NCBI GenBank assembly: GCA_045655165.1
Contig: JAZOOT010000018.1
Location: 1 to 16,667, forward strand
Length of the DNA: 16,667 nucleotides
DNA from: SIG607 sp045655165
GTDB taxonomy: Bacteria > Bacillota > Clostridia > Oscillospirales > Acutalibacteraceae
Reading direction: 5' to 3'
Part shown: positions 14,066 to 16,667 of the stretch, piece after piece
How positions within the stretch are numbered: the first letter of the stretch is position 1
Layout of the letters: the number at the start of each line of letters is the position of its first letter
Translations under genes and position numbers: made by a program
Notes under the pieces: generated by a model
Databases searched by the model: none
The model's input: only the letters and a program-made list of their open reading frames with translations
Told to the model about the DNA's origin: nothing

Positions 14066-16510
14066 TTGAAATATAATTTTAAAGGATATACCGAAAAAGC
14101 AAACGAAGCGCTTAACCAAGCAATAAGTTCGGCCGAGCGTTTTGGTCACACATATATTGGCAGTGAACACATTCTTTTGGGCTTGTGTAAAGTCACTAAC
14201 GGTGTGGCAAATTCGGTGCTTTCTAACTATTCTGTAACTGCCGAAAAGCTTGAAAAACTTATAACACTTAGAATTGGCGCAGGTACACCAACGTCGCTTT
14301 CACCGCAATATTTTACACCTCGCGCCAAAAGGGTGCTTGAAATTGCCACAAACGGCAGTAGAAATATGGGAAAAAGTTTTGTTGGTACCGAGCATATTTT
14401 AATTGCGCTATTAAGCGAAACTGATAATTATGCGGTTAAGTTTTTAAACGAATTAGGCGTTAGTGAACGCGAAATTGCTGCCGAAACTTTGGAAGCATCG
14501 GGTGTATCATTAGATATAGAAGAACCCGAAATCGGTAACCCAAAGGAAGAAAAAAGTTCGCGCCAAAACACTAAACTTTCAAAATATGCAGTTGATTTAA
14601 CCAAAGAGGCAAAAGAGGGCAGAATAGACCCCGTAATTGGCAGAAGCGAAGAAATAAACCGCGTTATTCAAATTCTTTGCCGCCGCACAAAAAATAACCC
14701 TTGCTTAATTGGTGAACCGGGTGTTGGCAAAACTGCAATAGCCGAAGGTTTAGCCCTTAAAATTGCCAATAAAGAAGCCCCCGATATTTTGCTTAATAAA
14801 AAGATTTATTCGCTTGATTTAACAGGAATGATTGCGGGTACAAAATACCGCGGAGATTTTGAAGAACGCATTAAAAGCGTTATTGATGAAGTTAAAAAAT
14901 CAAAAGATATTATTCTTTTTATTGATGAAGTTCACACTATTATTGGCGCGGGTTCTGCCGAGGGCTCGGCAGACGCGGCTAACATTTTAAAACCGTCGCT
15001 TGCACGCGGCGATATGCAAATTATTGGCGCAACAACAATTGCCGAATACCGTAAAAATATTGAAAAGGATGCCGCGCTTGAAAGGCGTTTTCAACCCGTA
15101 ATGGTAAATGAACCAAGCGAAGAAGATGCAATTTTAATTTTAAACGGTCTTCGCGATAAATACGAAGCACATCATAAGGTTAAAATTACCGACGATGCAA
15201 TTAAAGCGGCTGTTGAACTTTCAGCAAGGTATATTACCGACCGATATTTGCCCGATAAGGCGCTTGATTTAATTGATGAGGCAGGTTCCAAAATACGTTT
15301 AAAAGTCTTTTGTTTGCCAAAAAACTTTAAAGATATTGAAGAACAAATAAAGCAAAACGAAGAAAAGAAAGAAACTGCGGTTAAAAATCAAGATTTTGAA
15401 CTTGCAGCAAAACTTCGCGATGAAGGATTAAAACTTAAACAAGAGTTAGAACAAAAAAAGGAAAACTGGCAAAACAACGAAACAAATGAAAATGCCGTTG
15501 TAAACAGTGAAACAATTGCCGAAATTGTGTCGCAGTGGACAGGAGTGCCTGTTTCTCAATTAACAAAAGAAGAAAGCGAACGGCTTTTAAATCTTGAAAC
15601 AGTATTGCACGAACGCTTGGTTGGTCAAGAAGAGGCAGTTAAGGCAGTTTCAAACGCAATTCGCCGTGGAAGGGTGGGGCTTAAAGACCCTAAAAGACCT
15701 ATTGGCTCTTTTATTTTCTTAGGCCCAACAGGTGTTGGTAAAACCGAACTTTGTAAGGCACTTGCCGAAGCAATGTTTGGTAGCGAAAACGCAATGATTC
15801 GGCTTGATATGTCGGAATATATGGAAAAACACACCGTTTCAAAAATGGTTGGTTCGCCTCCTGGTTATGTTGGCTTTGATGAAGGCGGTCAGCTAACAGA
15901 TAAGGTGCGCGCAAACCCTTATTCCGTTGTGTTGTTTGATGAAATTGAAAAGGCGCATCCCGACGTGTTTAACGTTTTGCTTCAAATATTAGACGATGGT
16001 ATTTTAACCGATTCAAAGGGAAGAAAGGTAAACTTTAAAAATACGGTTATTATAATGACTTCTAATATTGGCGCGCGCCTTTTAACTGAAAACAAAGCCG
16101 CCTTCGGTTTTGCCGAAAGCAGCCAAGAAAACGATAGTTATGCTACCAAGAACAAAATATTAGCCGAACTTAAAAAGGCGTTTAAACCCGAATTTTTAAA
16201 CCGTATTGATGATACTATTGTCTTTAATAAACTAACCAAAGAAGAAATTGCCCAAATAGCAAATAAAATGCTTATAAATTTGGCAAACCGTCTTAAAAAA
16301 CTGCAAATTGAAATTGTGTTTGATGAAAGCGCGGTAAAGGCAATAAGCGACGTGGGTTTTGATGACATTTACGGCGCAAGACCGCTTCGCCGCGCAATTC
16401 AAAACCGAATTGAAGATAAAATTAGCGAAAAACTTTTAAACGGTGATTTTATATCGGGAGATAAAGTTACTTGCAGTTATAACGATAACGATTTTGTTTT
16501 TGAAAAATAA
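14066..16510 (+). CDS. clpC: ATP-dependent Clp protease ATP-binding subunit ClpC
   Basis: ClpC is a hexameric AAA+ unfoldase that feeds substrates, including phosphoarginine-tagged ones, to ClpP. The 814 residues contain two Clp_N repeats (about 1-145) and AAA domain 1 with Walker A GEPGVGKT (216-223), Walker B ILFIDE (283-288) and pore loop GTKYRG. A middle UVR/coiled-coil insert lies at about 424-465. AAA domain 2 has Walker A GPTGVGKT (553-560), Walker B VVLFDE (621-626), pore loop GYVGFDEGG and sensor GARPLRR (770-776). The ClpP-binding tripeptide position reads FGF (680-682) in place of the more usual VGF or LGF. The start is a TTG, chosen because AGGAGG, overlapping the mcsB stop, lies eight bases upstream and the family's N-terminus begins here. 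No terminator is seen before an IS begins 21 bases downstream. Confidence 0.97.
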   Translation: MKYNFKGYTEKANEALNQAISSAERFGHTYIGSEHILLGLCKVTNGVANSVLSNYSVTAEKLEKLITLRIGAGTPTSLSPQYFTPRAKRVLEIATNGSRNMGKSFVGTEHILIALLSETDNYAVKFLNELGVSEREIAAETLEASGVSLDIEEPEIGNPKEEKSSRQNTKLSKYAVDLTKEAKEGRIDPVIGRSEEINRVIQILCRRTKNNPCLIGEPGVGKTAIAEGLALKIANKEAPDILLNKKIYSLDLTGMIAGTKYRGDFEERIKSVIDEVKKSKDIILFIDEVHTIIGAGSAEGSADAANILKPSLARGDMQIIGATTIAEYRKNIEKDAALERRFQPVMVNEPSEEDAILILNGLRDKYEAHHKVKITDDAIKAAVELSARYITDRYLPDKALDLIDEAGSKIRLKVFCLPKNFKDIEEQIKQNEEKKETAVKNQDFELAAKLRDEGLKLKQELEQKKENWQNNETNENAVVNSETIAEIVSQWTGVPVSQLTKEESERLLNLETVLHERLVGQEEAVKAVSNAIRRGRVGLKDPKRPIGSFIFLGPTGVGKTELCKALAEAMFGSENAMIRLDMSEYMEKHTVSKMVGSPPGYVGFDEGGQLTDKVRANPYSVVLFDEIEKAHPDVFNVLLQILDDGILTDSKGRKVNFKNTVIIMTSNIGARLLTENKAAFGFAESSQENDSYATKNKILAELKKAFKPEFLNRIDDTIVFNKLTKEEIAQIANKMLINLANRLKKLQIEIVFDESAVKAISDVGFDDIYGARPLRRAIQNRIEDKISEKLLNGDFISGDKVTCSYNDNDFVFEK

Positions 16511-16565
16511 TTAAAAACCGACAGGTAAACTGAAGTGAACCCCAAAGTTTAGACAAAATTAAATA

Positions 16566-16667
16566 TTAAATTGCAAGTGAATGAGTTCGGTATTGCACCG
16601 GGCTCATTCCTTTTAGTTTTAAGGAAATTCTTTCGTTATTGTAATAGTAAATATATTTCTTTAATTC
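16566..16667 (-). CDS. IS3-family transposase (OrfB, rve domain), C-terminal 33 residues only
   Basis: The minus-strand frame enters at the right edge and ends with TAA at 16566-16568. The residues read KKYIYYYNNERISLKLKG followed by MSPVQYRTHS, the typical C-terminal end of the DDE integrase domain in IS3/IS150 transposases, where YxNxxRxxxxLxGxxPxxYR is conserved. This enzyme catalyses cut and joining of the element's ends. Only about a tenth of the protein is visible, so intactness cannot be judged. It is convergent with clpC. Confidence 0.88.
   Translation of the reverse strand, partial: ELKKYIYYYNNERISLKLKGMSPVQYRTHSLAI
16579..16620 (+). terminator. terminator-like hairpin inside the IS, reading from the clpC side
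   Basis: The bases 16579-16591 pair with 16597-16609: GAATGAG, two G-T wobbles and CGGT make 13 continuous pairs around an ATTGC loop. CTTTTAGTTTT follows. On the + strand this is a good intrinsic terminator, although the same bases encode the conserved KGMSPVQYRTHS of the transposase on the other strand. It could stop read-through from clpC. Confidence 0.6.

Larger units (their letters stand above)
16531..16667 (-). mobile_element. one end of an IS3-family (IS150-like) insertion sequence
   Basis: The stretch begins with TGAAGTGAACCCCAAAGTTT and then AGACAAA, which resembles the terminal inverted repeats of IS150-group IS3 elements (TG at the tip, a CCCC-AAA core, then AGACAA). Immediately inside is the 3' end of a transposase gene on the minus strand, running off the right edge. 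The other end, and therefore the target duplication, is outside the window. The exact tip (16531) is set by the TG and is good to a few bases. Confidence 0.85.

Noticed and set aside
1..16667. tRNA, rRNA, CRISPR arrays, phage genes, toxin-antitoxin or defence systems
   Set aside because: I saw no tRNA-like cloverleaf, no regularly spaced repeats and no reading frame resembling these classes. Nearly all of the window is accounted for by core cell-wall, division and heat-shock genes.

Overview
The window is a low-GC, tightly packed stretch that suggests an uncultured Firmicutes bacterium, most likely of class Clostridia and possibly an Oscillospirales/Ruminococcaceae-type lineage. The reasons are the ctsR-mcsA-mcsB-clpC operon (a Gram-positive heat-shock module), a class B penicillin-binding protein with two PASTA domains, strong AGGAGG-type ribosome binding sites, and a MurE with the DNPR motif of meso-diaminopimelate-adding enzymes. 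The phylum is well supported. The lower rank is a guess from gene order and style.

Positions 1-11759 hold a division and cell-wall (dcw) cluster, all on the + strand: rsmH (5' end cut by the window), ftsL-like, class B PBP, murE, mraY, ftsW, murG, murA, ftsQ/divIB and ftsZ. Within it, murE and mraY overlap by four bases and most other gaps are short. Three gaps carry possible signals: ftsL-PBP (a strong 12-bp hairpin that reads as a terminator only on the minus strand), murG-murA (AT-rich), and ftsQ-ftsZ (a convincing sigma-A promoter). ftsZ therefore looks like its own transcription unit, closed by a perfect bidirectional terminator. The run makes the lipid II precursor (murA, murE, mraY, murG), polymerises and crosslinks it at the septum (ftsW plus PBP), and builds the divisome around FtsZ (ftsL, ftsQ). 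murD, murC, murB and ftsA are not in the visible part of the cluster.

Positions 11760-12098 contain a small gene on the minus strand, convergent with ftsZ. It encodes a 46-residue, single-span, cysteine-rich membrane peptide with a perfect Shine-Dalgarno sequence. Divergent from it is the ctsR promoter, flanked by two 17-bp CtsR operators in opposite orientations.

Positions 12099-16510 are the CtsR regulon core: ctsR (repressor), mcsA (zinc-finger activator), mcsB (protein arginine kinase) and clpC (AAA+ unfoldase). Together they form the self-regulated system that marks proteins by arginine phosphorylation for ClpCP degradation.

From 16531 to the right edge lies one end of an IS3-family (IS150-like) insertion sequence. 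Its transposase faces clpC, and only the last 33 codons are visible. Its terminal region contains a strong hairpin with a T-tract that could stop clpC read-through.

Most of the window is ordinary core genome. The less ordinary points are the small Cys-rich gene, the ftsL-PBP hairpin, the mirror-image CtsR operators, the atypical FtsZ tail together with no nearby ftsA, and the IS with its antisense terminator.
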